In this document: piece by piece, positions 18,573-27,295 of the stretch
Layout: each line of letters opens with the position of its first letter
How positions within the stretch are numbered: position 1 is the first letter of the stretch
Assembly (NCBI RefSeq): GCF_900129425.1
Contig: NZ_LT670817.1
Location: forward strand, 744,001-808,000
Direction of reading: 5' to 3'
DNA: 64,000 bases
Source: Bradyrhizobium erythrophlei
Lineage (GTDB): Bacteria; Pseudomonadota; Alphaproteobacteria; Rhizobiales; Xanthobacteraceae
Made by a program: the position numbers and the translations under genes
The notes under the pieces: model-generated
What the model was told of the DNA's origin: nothing
What the model saw: the letters and a program-made list of their open reading frames with translations, nothing else
Database searches by the model: none

Positions 18573-19700
18573 ATGAAGATTGCCGTTGCCAAGGAAATCG
18601 ACCCGTCCGAGCCGCGGGTCGCCGCCTCGCCCGACATCGTGAAAAAATACAAGGCGCTGGGCGTCGATATCGCGGTCGAGCCGGGCGCGGGCGTCAAGTC
18701 GGGACTGCCGGATACGGAATTCATCGCGGCCGGCGCCACTGTCAGCGCCGACGCGCTGAAAGATGCCGACATTGTCATCAAGGTGAAGCGGCCCGAGGCC
18801 AGCGAGCTTGCCAACTACAGGCGTGGCGCGCTGGTGATCGCCATCATGGATCCCTACGGCAACGACGCCGCGCTGAAGGCAATGGCGGACGCCGGCATAT
18901 CGGCGTTTGCGATGGAACTGATGCCGCGCATCACCCGCGCCCAGGTGATGGACGTGCTGTCGAGCCAGGCCAATCTCGCCGGCTACCGCGCGGTGATCGA
19001 GGCCGCGGAAGCCTTCGGCCGCGCCTTTCCGATGATGATGACCGCGGCCGGAACCATCCCGGCGGCCAAGGTGTTCGTGATGGGGGTCGGCGTCGCCGGG
19101 CTGCAGGCGATCGCGACCGCGCGGCGGCTTGGCGCTGTCGTTACCGCGACCGACGTGCGGCCTGCGGTCAAGGAGCAGGTCGAAAGTCTCGGCGCCAAAT
19201 TCCTCGCGGTCGAGGACGAAGAGTTCAAGCAGGCGGAAACCGCCGGCGGCTATGCCAAGGAAATGTCGAAAGAGTACCAGGCCAAGCAGGCCGCGCTGAC
19301 CGCCGAGCATATCAAGAAGCAGGACATCATCATCACCACAGCGCTGATACCGGGCCGGCCGGCGCCGCGCCTTGTTACCGCTGACATGGTGAAGTCGATG
19401 AAGCCCGGCTCGGTGCTGGTCGATCTCGCGGTCGAGCGCGGCGGCAATGTCGAGGGCGCCAAAGCCGGCGAAGTCGCCGATGTCGGCGGCATCAAGATCG
19501 TCGGTTACACCAATGTCGCCGGCCGAGTCGCGGCCTCGGCCTCGAGCCTTTATGCGCGCAACCTGTATTCGTTCATCGAGACGCTGGTCGACAAATCGAC
19601 CAAGGCGCTGGCGGTGAAGTGGGACGACGAACTGGTCAAGGCCACTGCGCTCACCAAAGACGGCGCCGTCATTCATCCGAACTTCCAGCCGAAAGCTTAA
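18573..19700 (+). CDS. pntAA: NAD(P) transhydrogenase alpha subunit, part 1 (dI domain)
   Basis: This is the NAD(H)-binding component of the proton-translocating transhydrogenase, which uses the proton motive force to make NADPH from NADH. It has 375 residues, as in the three-gene Rhodospirillum-type enzyme. The N-terminus MKIAVAKEIDPSEPRVAASP is shared with alanine dehydrogenases, and the Rossmann motif GVGVAGLQA starts the NAD-binding half. PGSVLVDLAVERGGNVEG is conserved. GGAGGCCTC lies before the ATG. It is the first gene of the pntAA-pntAB-pntB operon, and the next gene starts 11 bases after the stop. Confidence 0.96.
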   Translation: MKIAVAKEIDPSEPRVAASPDIVKKYKALGVDIAVEPGAGVKSGLPDTEFIAAGATVSADALKDADIVIKVKRPEASELANYRRGALVIAIMDPYGNDAALKAMADAGISAFAMELMPRITRAQVMDVLSSQANLAGYRAVIEAAEAFGRAFPMMMTAAGTIPAAKVFVMGVGVAGLQAIATARRLGAVVTATDVRPAVKEQVESLGAKFLAVEDEEFKQAETAGGYAKEMSKEYQAKQAALTAEHIKKQDIIITTALIPGRPAPRLVTADMVKSMKPGSVLVDLAVERGGNVEGAKAGEVADVGGIKIVGYTNVAGRVAASASSLYARNLYSFIETLVDKSTKALAVKWDDELVKATALTKDGAVIHPNFQPKA

Positions 19701-19711
19701 GGAGAGTCGCC

Positions 19712-20029
19712 ATGGATCACATCGCGCAGGCCGTCGATCCCTTCGTGTTCCGGCTGTCGATTTTCGTGCTCGCCGTGTTCGTCGGCTATTTCGTGGTGTG
19801 GTCGGTGACCCCCGCGCTGCATACGCCGCTGATGTCGGTGACCAATGCGATCTCCTCCGTGATCGTGGTCGGCGCGCTGCTCGCGGTCGGCGTCGAGATG
19901 ATCGGCAGCGGCGGGGCCTGGGCCCGCGGCTTCGGCTTCGTCGCGCTGATTTTCGCGTCGGTGAATATTTTCGGCGGCTTTCTGGTGACGCAGCGGATGC
20001 TCGCGATGTACCAGAAGAAAAAGAAGTGA
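19712..20029 (+). CDS. pntAB: NAD(P) transhydrogenase alpha subunit, part 2
   Basis: This is a small membrane subunit (105 residues) with about three transmembrane helices, forming part of the dII proton channel. FVGYFVVWSVTPALHTPLMS and VTNAISSVIVVGALLAVG are diagnostic, and the conserved TPLMSVTNAISS loop faces the channel. The start is fixed by AAGGAGAGTCGCC just before the ATG. It ends in a Lys tail (QKKKK). A repeat element separates it from pntB by 145 bases. Confidence 0.95.
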   Translation: MDHIAQAVDPFVFRLSIFVLAVFVGYFVVWSVTPALHTPLMSVTNAISSVIVVGALLAVGVEMIGSGGAWARGFGFVALIFASVNIFGGFLVTQRMLAMYQKKKK

Positions 20030-20052
20030 ACGAGATGGAGATTCTCGGATCG

Positions 20053-20160
20053 ATATCGTCATGCCCCGCGCAGGCGGGGCACCTAGTATGCCGTGACGGT
20101 TTTGTAAGTCGCGACTGTTTCGGAATACTGGGTCATCCGCTTTCGCGGATGATGACAACG
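20053..20160. repeat. Palindromic repeat inside the pnt operon
   Basis: TCATGCCCCGCGCAGGCGGGGCA on the left and GGGTCATCCGCTTTCGCGGATGATGAC on the right are two hairpin units of an intergenic element. It lies within the transcript between pntAB and pntB, so it would be copied into the mRNA and could act as an mRNA processing or stability site. Confidence 0.65.
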
Positions 20161-20174
20161 GATGGGGCTCCTTC

Positions 20175-21575
20175 ATGAACGCCAATCTCGCTGCGGTCCT
20201 GTATCTCGTCGCCGGCGTCCTGTTCATCCTGTCGCTGCGCGGGCTGTCGAGCCCGGCCTCGAGCCGTCAGGGCAACTTCTTCGGCATGATCGGCATGGCG
20301 ATCGCGGTGGCGACCACGCTGGCATCGCATCCGCCGGCGGATGGTGTCGCCTGGGTGCTGGTCATTCTCGGCATCGCGATCGGCGGTTCTATTGGCGCGG
20401 TCATCGCACGCCGGGTGCCGATGACGTCGATGCCGGAACTGGTCGCGGCGTTCCACTCGCTGGTCGGCATGGCGGCGGTGCTGGTCGCGGCCGGAGCGTT
20501 CTACGCGCCCGAGGCCTTCGACATCGGCACGCCCGGAAACATCCATCCGCAGAGCCTGGTTGAAATGTCGCTCGGCGTCGCTATCGGCGCGCTGACATTC
20601 ACCGGATCGGTCATTGCGTTTGCAAAACTGTCGGGACGCATGAGCGGCGCGCCGATCATTTTGCCGGCGCGCCACGTCATCAACATTGTGCTCGGCCTGG
20701 CGCTGGTCGTGTTCATCGTCGGCCTCGTGATGTCGGGCAGCGCGCTCGACTTCTGGCTGATCGTCATCATCGCGCTGGCGCTCGGTGCGCTTCTGATCAT
20801 CCCGATCGGCGGCGCCGACATGCCGGTCGTGATCTCGATGCTGAACTCCTATTCGGGCTGGGCTGCCGCCGGCATCGGATTCACGCTGGGCAATTCGGCG
20901 CTGATCATCACCGGCGCGCTGGTGGGCTCGTCCGGCGCGATCCTGTCCTACATCATGTGCCATGCGATGAACCGTTCATTCATCTCGGTCATCCTCGGCG
21001 GGTTTGGCGGCGAAACAGCCGCCGCGGGCGCGGGTGCGGGCGGCGAGGCGCGCCCGGTGAAACTCGGTTCTGCCGACGATGCCGCCTTCATCATGAAGAA
21101 CGCGCAGAAAGTCATCATCGTGCCCGGCTACGGCATGGCGGTGGCGCAGGCGCAGCACGCGTTGCGGGAGATGGCTGACACCCTCAAGAAGGAAGGCGTC
21201 GAGGTCAAGTACGCGATTCACCCGGTAGCGGGCCGCATGCCCGGCCACATGAACGTGTTGCTCGCCGAAGCCAACGTGCCCTATGACGAGGTGTTCGAAC
21301 TCGAGGACATCAATTCGGAGTTCGCCCAGGCCGACGTCGCCTTCGTGATCGGCGCCAACGACGTCACCAACCCGGCGGCCGAGGACGATCCGAAATCGCC
21401 GATTTACGGCATGCCGGTGCTGCAGGTCTGGAAGGCCGGCACCGTGATGTTCATCAAGCGCTCGCTGGCGTCAGGCTATGCCGGCATCGACAATCCCTTG
21501 TTCTACCGCGACAACACGATGATGCTGCTCGGCGACGCCAAGAAGATGACCGAGAACATCGTCAAGGCGCTGTGA
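20175..21575 (+). CDS. pntB: NAD(P) transhydrogenase beta subunit
   Basis: This 466-residue protein completes the transhydrogenase. The first 260 residues are membrane-spanning (dII, with MTSMPELVAAFHSLVGMAAV and GADMPVVISMLNSYSGWAA), and the last 180 form the NADP(H)-binding dIII domain (VIIVPGYGMAVAQAQHAL, VKYAIHPVAGRMPGHMNVLL, and ANDVTNPAAEDDPKSPIYG). All NADP-binding signatures are intact. The weak ribosome site (GGGGCTCC) and the repeat-containing gap before it suggest looser coupling than between pntAA and pntAB. Confidence 0.97.
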   Translation: MNANLAAVLYLVAGVLFILSLRGLSSPASSRQGNFFGMIGMAIAVATTLASHPPADGVAWVLVILGIAIGGSIGAVIARRVPMTSMPELVAAFHSLVGMAAVLVAAGAFYAPEAFDIGTPGNIHPQSLVEMSLGVAIGALTFTGSVIAFAKLSGRMSGAPIILPARHVINIVLGLALVVFIVGLVMSGSALDFWLIVIIALALGALLIIPIGGADMPVVISMLNSYSGWAAAGIGFTLGNSALIITGALVGSSGAILSYIMCHAMNRSFISVILGGFGGETAAAGAGAGGEARPVKLGSADDAAFIMKNAQKVIIVPGYGMAVAQAQHALREMADTLKKEGVEVKYAIHPVAGRMPGHMNVLLAEANVPYDEVFELEDINSEFAQADVAFVIGANDVTNPAAEDDPKSPIYGMPVLQVWKAGTVMFIKRSLASGYAGIDNPLFYRDNTMMLLGDAKKMTENIVKAL

Positions 21576-21593
21576 GGGTATTTTCGAGAGATC

Positions 21594-22400
21594 ATGACCG
21601 TCCTGAAATGGCTCGTCGTTCTCGTATCGGTCGGCTATGTCGGTGGTCTTGTCGTCCTGTTTCTCGTGCAGCGGTCGTACATCTTTCCCATCCCGCAAAC
21701 GGAGCGCACAACTCCCGAAGCGGCCGGCTTTCCCGAGGCTGAAGAACATATTCTGACCACGGCGGACGGCGAGAAGGTCATTGTCTGGCATGTGCCGGCA
21801 AAGCCCGGCCATGCCGTTGTGATTTACTTCCCCGGCAATGGGGATTTTCTCGCCGGCCGCGTCAGCCGTCTTCGGAGCATGACCTCCGATGGCACCGGCC
21901 TCGTCGCTTTGTCCTACCGGGGTTATGCCGGATCAAGCGGACAGCCAAGCGAGCGGGGGCTGCTCCTGGATGCCGCCGCGGCCTATGCCTTCACCGCCGC
22001 GAAATACGGCGCGAGCCGGATCGTGGTCTGGGGCTTCTCCCTCGGGACCGGGGTTGCGGTGGCGCTGGTGGCCGATCAACCGGTCGGGAAGCTGATACTG
22101 GAAGCGCCCTACACCTCGACCGCGGACGTTGCCGCCGCGCGGTTTCGATTCGTGCCGGTACGCTGGCTGATGCGGGACCAGTTTCGCTCCGACCAGCGGA
22201 TCGCACGTGTCACCGCTCCCCTCCTGATTATGCATGGCGGGAGAGATCCCGTTATTTCGATCGCCCTTGGCGAGAGATTATTCGCGCTGGCCCGTGAGCC
22301 GAAACAATTCGTACGGTTTCCCGAAGGCGGCCACGACGATCTGGATGCATATGGTGCGATTGAAACGGCCCGGCATTTCATCGCGGCTGCGAAGGGCTGA
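21594..22400 (+). CDS. Membrane-anchored alpha/beta hydrolase (BEM46/ABHD13-like)
   Basis: This 268-residue protein has an N-terminal signal anchor (LKWLVVLVSVGYVGGLVVLF), so the hydrolase domain probably faces the periplasm. The nucleophile elbow is GFSLG in VVWGFSLGTGV, the acid is the Asp of MHGGRDPVI, and the His is in EGGHDDL, so the triad is complete. The SYRGYAGSSGQPSE and LEAPYTSTADVA blocks match the BEM46/ABHD13 subfamily. The substrate is unknown. It starts 18 bases after pntB and may be read from the same transcript. Confidence 0.9.
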   Translation: MTVLKWLVVLVSVGYVGGLVVLFLVQRSYIFPIPQTERTTPEAAGFPEAEEHILTTADGEKVIVWHVPAKPGHAVVIYFPGNGDFLAGRVSRLRSMTSDGTGLVALSYRGYAGSSGQPSERGLLLDAAAAYAFTAAKYGASRIVVWGFSLGTGVAVALVADQPVGKLILEAPYTSTADVAAARFRFVPVRWLMRDQFRSDQRIARVTAPLLIMHGGRDPVISIALGERLFALAREPKQFVRFPEGGHDDLDAYGAIETARHFIAAAKG

Positions 22401-22454
22401 CGGCAGCTGTTGTTTGCTCCATAGTCGATTCCCGGATTCCAAGGATATGACCAT

Positions 22455-23552
22455 ATGAGTTCGCACGGCCCGATGCCGCGATCGGCGTGGATTTTCCCGT
22501 TATTGTCCGCTTTGTTGTTTGCAACCGCCACCGGCGCAGGTTTCACGTTCACGCCGTCGGTCGCGGGGCTGGTGTTCGCGGTGGCGCTGCTGGTCGTCCT
22601 GTTCGGCACGGTATTCGCGGCCGTCCACCATGCCGAGGTGATCGCCGAGCGGATCGGCGAGCCCTACGGCACGCTGCTGCTGACGTTGGCAGTCACCATC
22701 ATCGAGGTGGCGCTGATCGCGGCCATCATGCTCGGTGAAAAGCCAGTGCCCACACTAGCGCGCGACACTGTATTTGCCGTGATGATGATCGTCTGCAACG
22801 GTTTGGTCGGCATCTGTATCCTGACCGGCGGCTTGCGCCACCGCGAGCAGGATTTCCAGATCACCGGGTCCAGCCTTTATCTGAGCGTGCTGTTTGTGCT
22901 GGCGACCATCACGCTGATCATGCCGAACTATACGCTGACCACGCCGGGACCGGTCTACTCGGCGAGTCAACTGGGCTTCGTCAGTGTCGTCACCCTCATC
23001 CTCTATGGCGTGTTTCTGTATACCCAGACCTTCCTGCACCGGGATTATTTCATCAGCAATGCCGCCGGCGCCGGGAAAGACGGGATGTCCACGTCGAACC
23101 GGATGCTCGGCTTAAGCATCGTCCTGCTCCTGGTCTCGCTGCTCGCCGTTGTGCTGCTGGCGAAAAAATTCTCGCTCGTGGTCGATTTCACGATCGCGTC
23201 GATCGGTGCCCCGCCGGCGTTCGCCGGCGTCCTGGTCGCGCTCTTGATCCTGCTGCCGGAAAGCGTCGCCGCCGTTACTGCTGCGCGCAGGAACGATCTG
23301 CAGAAAAGCATCAATCTGGCGCTCGGCTCGTCGCTTGCCACGATCGGGCTGACGATTCCGGCGGTCGCGGTAGCGGCTTACGCGTTGGATAAACAACTGG
23401 TGCTTGGGCTCGATACCCAGGAGATGGTGCTCCTGGTGCTGACGTTCATCCTGAGCATGCTCACCTTCGGCACCGGCCGTACCAACATCCTGTTCGGGCT
23501 GGTCCATCTCGTGGTATTTGCCGTATTCGTGTTTCTGGTGTTCGTGCCATGA
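22455..23552 (+). CDS. chaA: Calcium/proton antiporter of the CaCA superfamily
   Basis: This is a 365-residue membrane protein with about eleven helices that exports Ca2+ (and possibly Na+/K+) in exchange for protons. The two inverted alpha-repeat motifs are present: GEPYGTLLLTLAVTIIE near residue 75, with its ion-binding Glu, and LLPESVAAVTAARRND near residue 270. Overall layout and length match ChaA. AAGGATATGACC lies before the ATG. The last four bases overlap the start of the cupin gene (ATGA), indicating coupled translation. Confidence 0.92.
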   Translation: MSSHGPMPRSAWIFPLLSALLFATATGAGFTFTPSVAGLVFAVALLVVLFGTVFAAVHHAEVIAERIGEPYGTLLLTLAVTIIEVALIAAIMLGEKPVPTLARDTVFAVMMIVCNGLVGICILTGGLRHREQDFQITGSSLYLSVLFVLATITLIMPNYTLTTPGPVYSASQLGFVSVVTLILYGVFLYTQTFLHRDYFISNAAGAGKDGMSTSNRMLGLSIVLLLVSLLAVVLLAKKFSLVVDFTIASIGAPPAFAGVLVALLILLPESVAAVTAARRNDLQKSINLALGSSLATIGLTIPAVAVAAYALDKQLVLGLDTQEMVLLVLTFILSMLTFGTGRTNILFGLVHLVVFAVFVFLVFVP

Positions 23553-23857
23553 ACGGATTGGAGAAACCGACGATGCTAAGCGCCAAATCAGATGTTCAGG
23601 TCGATACGCCGGAAGTCCGCGTCACCGAGTGGCGGCTGGCGCCGGGCAGCGCCACCGGCCACCACATTCACGAAATGGACTATGTCATTGTTCCCGTGAC
23701 CTCGGGCGAAATGACCATCGTGGCGCCCAACGGGGAAAGGTCCAAAGCCCAGCTCGGGCTTGGCAAATCCTACTTCCGCAAGGCCGGGGTGGAACATGAC
23801 GTGCTCAACGAGACAGCCATTGAAATCGTGTTCCTGGAAGTGGAGTTGAAACCGTAA
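23549..23857 (+). CDS. Small cupin-domain protein
   Basis: This is a 102-residue single-domain cupin. RVTEWRLAPGSATGHHIHEM carries the first metal-binding motif (HHIHEMDY), and the second part (KSYFRKAGVEHDVLNETA) supplies the last His. Small cupins of this kind often bind a metal and serve as sensors or isomerases; the specific function cannot be read. It is translationally coupled to chaA by an ATGA overlap. A second in-frame ATG (MLSAKSDVQ, eight codons on) is an alternative start. Confidence 0.88.
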   Translation: MNGLEKPTMLSAKSDVQVDTPEVRVTEWRLAPGSATGHHIHEMDYVIVPVTSGEMTIVAPNGERSKAQLGLGKSYFRKAGVEHDVLNETAIEIVFLEVELKP

Positions 23858-23948
23858 TTTCCGGTTACCGATTGCCATCGATCCGTCGCAGTTGATCCCT
23901 CAATGTGCCTCAAAGTTTCCGCATCAAATCGGGGCGGGGAGTTGCAGG

Positions 23949-24890
23949 ATGCTGAAATACGTCTCGAAATTTGCGATGGATATATTGCCGTCGGTGGCCG
24001 CTACCATCATCGGGGCCTACATCGTCAATCATTACATCGTCGCCAAGCCCGCAGCGGAGGCCCCGCCCGCTGCCGCGGTGTCGGCGGTCTCCCCCAAGAA
24101 GGCCGAGACCAGGAACGAGGTCGCCAACATCCCCGAGTCAGGCGTCCGGGCGAAAGGCATCTCTGAAAAGGCTATCTTCGAGAAATCGGCCGTTGAGAAG
24201 CCCCAAGAAAAATCTCAAGAAAAATCTCAAGAAAAACCGCTGGAAAAATCTCAGGAGAAATCGGTAGAGAAGTCCGCCGAGAAACCGGCGGAGACCGCGA
24301 GCATTCCCGTGGAGACCCGGCGGCATCAGCCCGCGCCGCGCGAAAAGGCGATCGCCAAGGCCGTCCCGGCGCCAGTGCAGCCCGCTACCCCGGTTGCCGT
24401 GCCGGTCATCGCCGCGCCAAATGCCACCCCGCCGGTGGAGGCCGCGATCGCTCCGGAAGAACACCGCGACGCCAACGATCTGGCGCGCGCGGCGATCGAG
24501 CGCCTGCGCGGCGAGGGATCGTCGAGATCGCAGGAAGCTGCCCGGACGCCGGATCCGGCCCGGGTCCCGGAAGCATCCCGTGTCGTGTCAGCGCCGGTCG
24601 TGGCAGCGCCGCAGATCCGGCCGCTTCCGCCGCCGATCATGGTTTCGACGCCCGCAGCCGAGGCGCTCTATCCGCCGGCCGACTCGTCACCGATGAAGCC
24701 GCCGTATCCAGCCGCTGCGGGGATCGGCGATCCGCGGCGCCCGACGCCGCCGGCCGATATCCCGGACTCGCAGCCGCTCGATCTGCGGGCCGAGGCGGCG
24801 GAACCACCGCCGAGTCGAGAGCACACGACGGTTGCCGAGGACATGCTCTTGGCGGCGAAATCGGTGTTTCACGCGGTATTGCCGAAATAG
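23949..24890 (+). CDS. Hypothetical membrane-anchored protein with Glu/Lys repeats
   Basis: I do not recognise the family. The protein has about 313 residues. A single hydrophobic segment near the N-terminus (MDILPSVAATIIGAYIVNHY) would anchor it. The rest is low-complexity: a charged EKSQEKSQEK-type repeat at about residues 85-120, encoded by 12-15 base tandem units, then Ala/Pro-rich sequence. Near the end is a short amphipathic stretch (TVAEDMLLAAKSVFHAVLP) that may be conserved. GGGGAG sits before ATG 23949; the frame opens 19 codons earlier without a ribosome site. It has no clear operon partners and is convergent with the TPR lipoprotein gene. Confidence 0.75.
   Translation: MLKYVSKFAMDILPSVAATIIGAYIVNHYIVAKPAAEAPPAAAVSAVSPKKAETRNEVANIPESGVRAKGISEKAIFEKSAVEKPQEKSQEKSQEKPLEKSQEKSVEKSAEKPAETASIPVETRRHQPAPREKAIAKAVPAPVQPATPVAVPVIAAPNATPPVEAAIAPEEHRDANDLARAAIERLRGEGSSRSQEAARTPDPARVPEASRVVSAPVVAAPQIRPLPPPIMVSTPAAEALYPPADSSPMKPPYPAAAGIGDPRRPTPPADIPDSQPLDLRAEAAEPPPSREHTTVAEDMLLAAKSVFHAVLPK
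24204..24265 (+). repeat. 12-base tandem repeat within the Glu/Lys-rich gene
   Basis: The unit CAAGAAAAATCT recurs two and a half times, followed by diverged copies (CTGGAAAAATCT, CAGGAGAAATCG). It encodes QEKS repeats. Such in-frame units can change copy number by slippage without breaking the gene. Confidence 0.75.
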
Positions 24891-24918
24891 CTCGGCGAAA
24901 TAGACTCAGCAAAGCGGC

Positions 24919-25575
24919 TCAGAACGTATCGTAGCTCTGGCCGGGCTTGCCGCCGACGCGGGCAAAGCCGCTGCGGGCGGCTTCGTCCTTGGGCCGGATG
25001 TTGATGGCCCGGGCATAGGAACCGGCGGCCTTGGTCTTGTCGCCGAGGCGTTCATAGGCCAGCCCCCGGGTTGTCCAGATCTGTGCGTTCTGAGGGTCGG
25101 ACTGCACCGCCTCGTCGAGATCGCTGGCGGCTTCTTTGGCCTTGTCGAGCGCGAGATAACTGATGGCGCGGGCCAGCAACGGTTCGGCGCGCTGCGGCGT
25201 CAGGCCATTTGTGGCGGTGAAGTCGTCGATCGCCGATTGGTGCTGCTGATCGCTCTGATAGAGCGGGCCGCGATTGTATAACGCCTGAGCGTTATTGGGG
25301 TCGAGCGCGATCGCCTTGTTGAACTCGGCCAGGGCTTCCTCGTTTTTTCCGGATCGTACCAACGCCTCGCCACTCGCCGTGATGGTTTGGGCTTCGCTGG
25401 CCTCGGTTCCGGATGGAACCGCCTGCGGAGGCACTTGATGATCGGCTTCCGATGATAGCGATCCCAGATTGATCGAACAGCCGCAGAGTGCGATCGCGAC
25501 CAACGTGAGCGGCACCGACGCGCGCGGACAAAAACGCAAAGCTCCGGAAAGCGGGTAGGAAACCGGAAGGGCCAT
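24919..25575 (-). CDS. TPR-repeat lipoprotein
   Basis: This is a 218-residue exported protein. A signal sequence ends in the lipobox-like ALCGC (LVAIALCGCSINLGS), so lipidation at that Cys is likely. Three to four tetratricopeptide repeats follow, readable as EEALAEFNKAIALDPNNAQA, HQSAIDDFTATNGLTPQRAE and the KAAGSYARAINIRP block. TPR lipoproteins of this type scaffold envelope complexes (NlpI-like). The last residues, GKPGQSYDTF, are unusual and may be a conserved tail. It is read away from rpsU with a terminator hairpin between. Confidence 0.88.
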   Translation of the reverse strand: MALPVSYPLSGALRFCPRASVPLTLVAIALCGCSINLGSLSSEADHQVPPQAVPSGTEASEAQTITASGEALVRSGKNEEALAEFNKAIALDPNNAQALYNRGPLYQSDQQHQSAIDDFTATNGLTPQRAEPLLARAISYLALDKAKEAASDLDEAVQSDPQNAQIWTTRGLAYERLGDKTKAAGSYARAINIRPKDEAARSGFARVGGKPGQSYDTF

Positions 25576-25639
25576 AGATGCGGAACACTCGCGCGCTTAC
25601 GCAGATTGGTACCCTGCTGCGTTCCAAAATGCATCGTTC

Positions 25640-25672
25640 AAAAAAATAACGCGGGCTCAAGCCCGCGTTATC
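25640..25672 (-). terminator. Rho-independent terminator after rpsU
   Basis: On the minus strand, ATAACGCGGGCT and AGCCCGCGTTAT arms with a tiny loop are followed by a run of T. It begins about 25 bases after the rpsU stop. It is a strong and typical terminator. Confidence 0.9.
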
Positions 25673-25697
25673 GAATTCAAATCCGCAGAACGGTTGA

Positions 25698-26012
25698 TCA
25701 GCGCATGCCGCCGCCGCCGCGTGGACCGGCGCCTGGACCGCCGCGGCCGCCGGCGCCACCGCGCTCAGCGCCCGGACCGGCGCCAAACACCGGCTTCGGC
25801 TTCATCGGCAGCAGGCCTTCACGCTGCAGCTTCTTGCGGGCGAGCTTGCGTGCGCGGCGCACGGCTTCCGCCTTTTCACGGGCCTTTTTCTCGGAGGGCT
25901 TTTCATAATGGCCGCGGAGCTTCATCTCGCGGAAAATCCCCTCGCGCTGCATCTTTTTCTTCAGCGCCTTGAGGGCTTGATCGACATTGTTATCGCGAAC
26001 GAGAACCTGCAC
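25698..26012 (-). CDS. rpsU: 30S ribosomal protein S21 with Gly-rich tail
   Basis: This small-subunit protein acts near the anti-Shine-Dalgarno region of 16S rRNA. The core VQVLVRDNNVDQALKALKKK and QREGIFREMKLRGHYEKPSE is classical. The C-terminus is extended by a Gly/Pro/Arg-rich tail, giving 104 residues against about 70 in E. coli; such tails occur in rhizobial S21. The start is the GTG at 26012, fixed by AAAGAGGATGCCGC upstream; the open frame continues 19 codons further without support. Its own terminator follows. Confidence 0.95.
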   Translation of the reverse strand: MQVLVRDNNVDQALKALKKKMQREGIFREMKLRGHYEKPSEKKAREKAEAVRRARKLARKKLQREGLLPMKPKPVFGAGPGAERGGAGGRGGPGAGPRGGGGMR

Positions 26013-26185
26013 GCGGCATCCTCTTTCAATTGATCGGAATGGAATTCTGATAAAGCAAAGGGCTGGCAAAAGGCCAAGCCCTTAACCTCAAGGGCGCGGA
26101 TGTATCAGATCGAACCGGGAATGTCTACCGACGAAAGAGCGATTGCGCAGCTTTTGCGCGCCAAAATCGCAGCTCTTGGCCCCGA

Positions 26186-27295
26186 TCACGCGATTTTTGG
26201 CGGTAGTGCTCCAACCTGTGTCACATGCCCCATCTTGCGGCCGGGCCGCGGCGGGCCCTTGCCGTAGAGGTGAACGGTCGCGCCCGGGACCGTCAGCCAC
26301 TGCTCGTAGTCATTGATATCGTCCCCGATCAGATTGGTCATGGTGACCGGACCATGACGGACCGGCTTGCCGAGCGGCCAGCCGGCGATGGCGCGGATGT
26401 GCTGCTCGAACTGCGAGATCGAGGCGCCGTCGAGCGTCCAGTGGCCGGAATTGTGCACCCGCGGCGCAATCTCGTTGACCAGCACTTTCGGCCCGGCGGC
26501 GCTTGCCACCACAAACATTTCGACCGCGAGCACGCCGATGTAGTCGAGCGCGCTGGCGATCTTCTCGGCGATGCCGCGCGCCTGAGCCGCCAGCGCATCG
26601 GAGATATCGGCCGGGGCATGGGAGAATTTCAGGATGTGGTCGCGGTGTTCGTTTTCGGTGACGTCGAAGCATTCGACACGGCCGTCGGCCGAGCGTGCGG
26701 CGATGACGGAGATTTCACGCTCGAAAGGAATGAAGCCCTCGAGGATCGCGGACTTGGTGGCAAGGTCCTTCCAGACCTGGTCCGGATCGTCGCCGTCGCG
26801 GATGATCGTCTGGCCCTTGCCGTCGTAGCCGAAGCGGCGGGTCTTGATCACGGCGGGGAGGCCGATGCGCGAGATCGCGGCACGCAGCTGGACTGCCGAC
26901 GACACGTCGGCGTAATCGGCGGTGCCTACGCCCAATCGTTTCACGAAGTCCTTTTCGGCGAGGCGATCCTGGGTGGTTTCCAGGATTTTCCGGTTCGGCA
27001 GTACCGGACGCCGCGCCGCCAGGATCATCGCGGCGGCGGCCGGTACATTCTCGAATTCATAAGTGATGACGTCGACGTCGTTGGCGAACAGTTCCAGTGC
27101 CTCGACGTCGGCATATTCCGCGCAGGTCGCGTTCAGCACCACATCGAACGCCGGCGAATCCGGGTCCGGTGAAAAGACCTGACAACGCAGGCCGAGCCGT
27201 GCCGCCGCCATCGCCAGCATCCGGCCCAATTGTCCGCCGCCGAGAATTCCGATGGTGTCGCCGGGCTTAAGCTTCACCGGATGAGAGAACGTCAC
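26186..27295 (-). CDS. purK: N5-carboxyaminoimidazole ribonucleotide synthase
   Basis: This is an ATP-grasp enzyme that carboxylates AIR to N5-CAIR in purine synthesis, 369 residues. GDTIGILGGGQLGRMLAMAA is the N-terminal nucleotide-fold motif. VIKTRRFGYDGKGQ holds the ATP-binding loop, and EIAPRVHNSGHWTLDGA carries the metal-binding acid and AIR contacts. It starts with GTG overlapping the purE stop by four bases (GTGA), so it is coupled to purE. Confidence 0.96.
   Translation of the reverse strand: MTFSHPVKLKPGDTIGILGGGQLGRMLAMAAARLGLRCQVFSPDPDSPAFDVVLNATCAEYADVEALELFANDVDVITYEFENVPAAAAMILAARRPVLPNRKILETTQDRLAEKDFVKRLGVGTADYADVSSAVQLRAAISRIGLPAVIKTRRFGYDGKGQTIIRDGDDPDQVWKDLATKSAILEGFIPFEREISVIAARSADGRVECFDVTENEHRDHILKFSHAPADISDALAAQARGIAEKIASALDYIGVLAVEMFVVASAAGPKVLVNEIAPRVHNSGHWTLDGASISQFEQHIRAIAGWPLGKPVRHGPVTMTNLIGDDINDYEQWLTVPGATVHLYGKGPPRPGRKMGHVTQVGALPPKIA

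Noticed and set aside
17925..19676. 583-codon minus-strand frame across doc and pntAA
   Set aside because: Crosses two real genes and an intergenic gap, with His/Gly/Arg-rich content; not coding.
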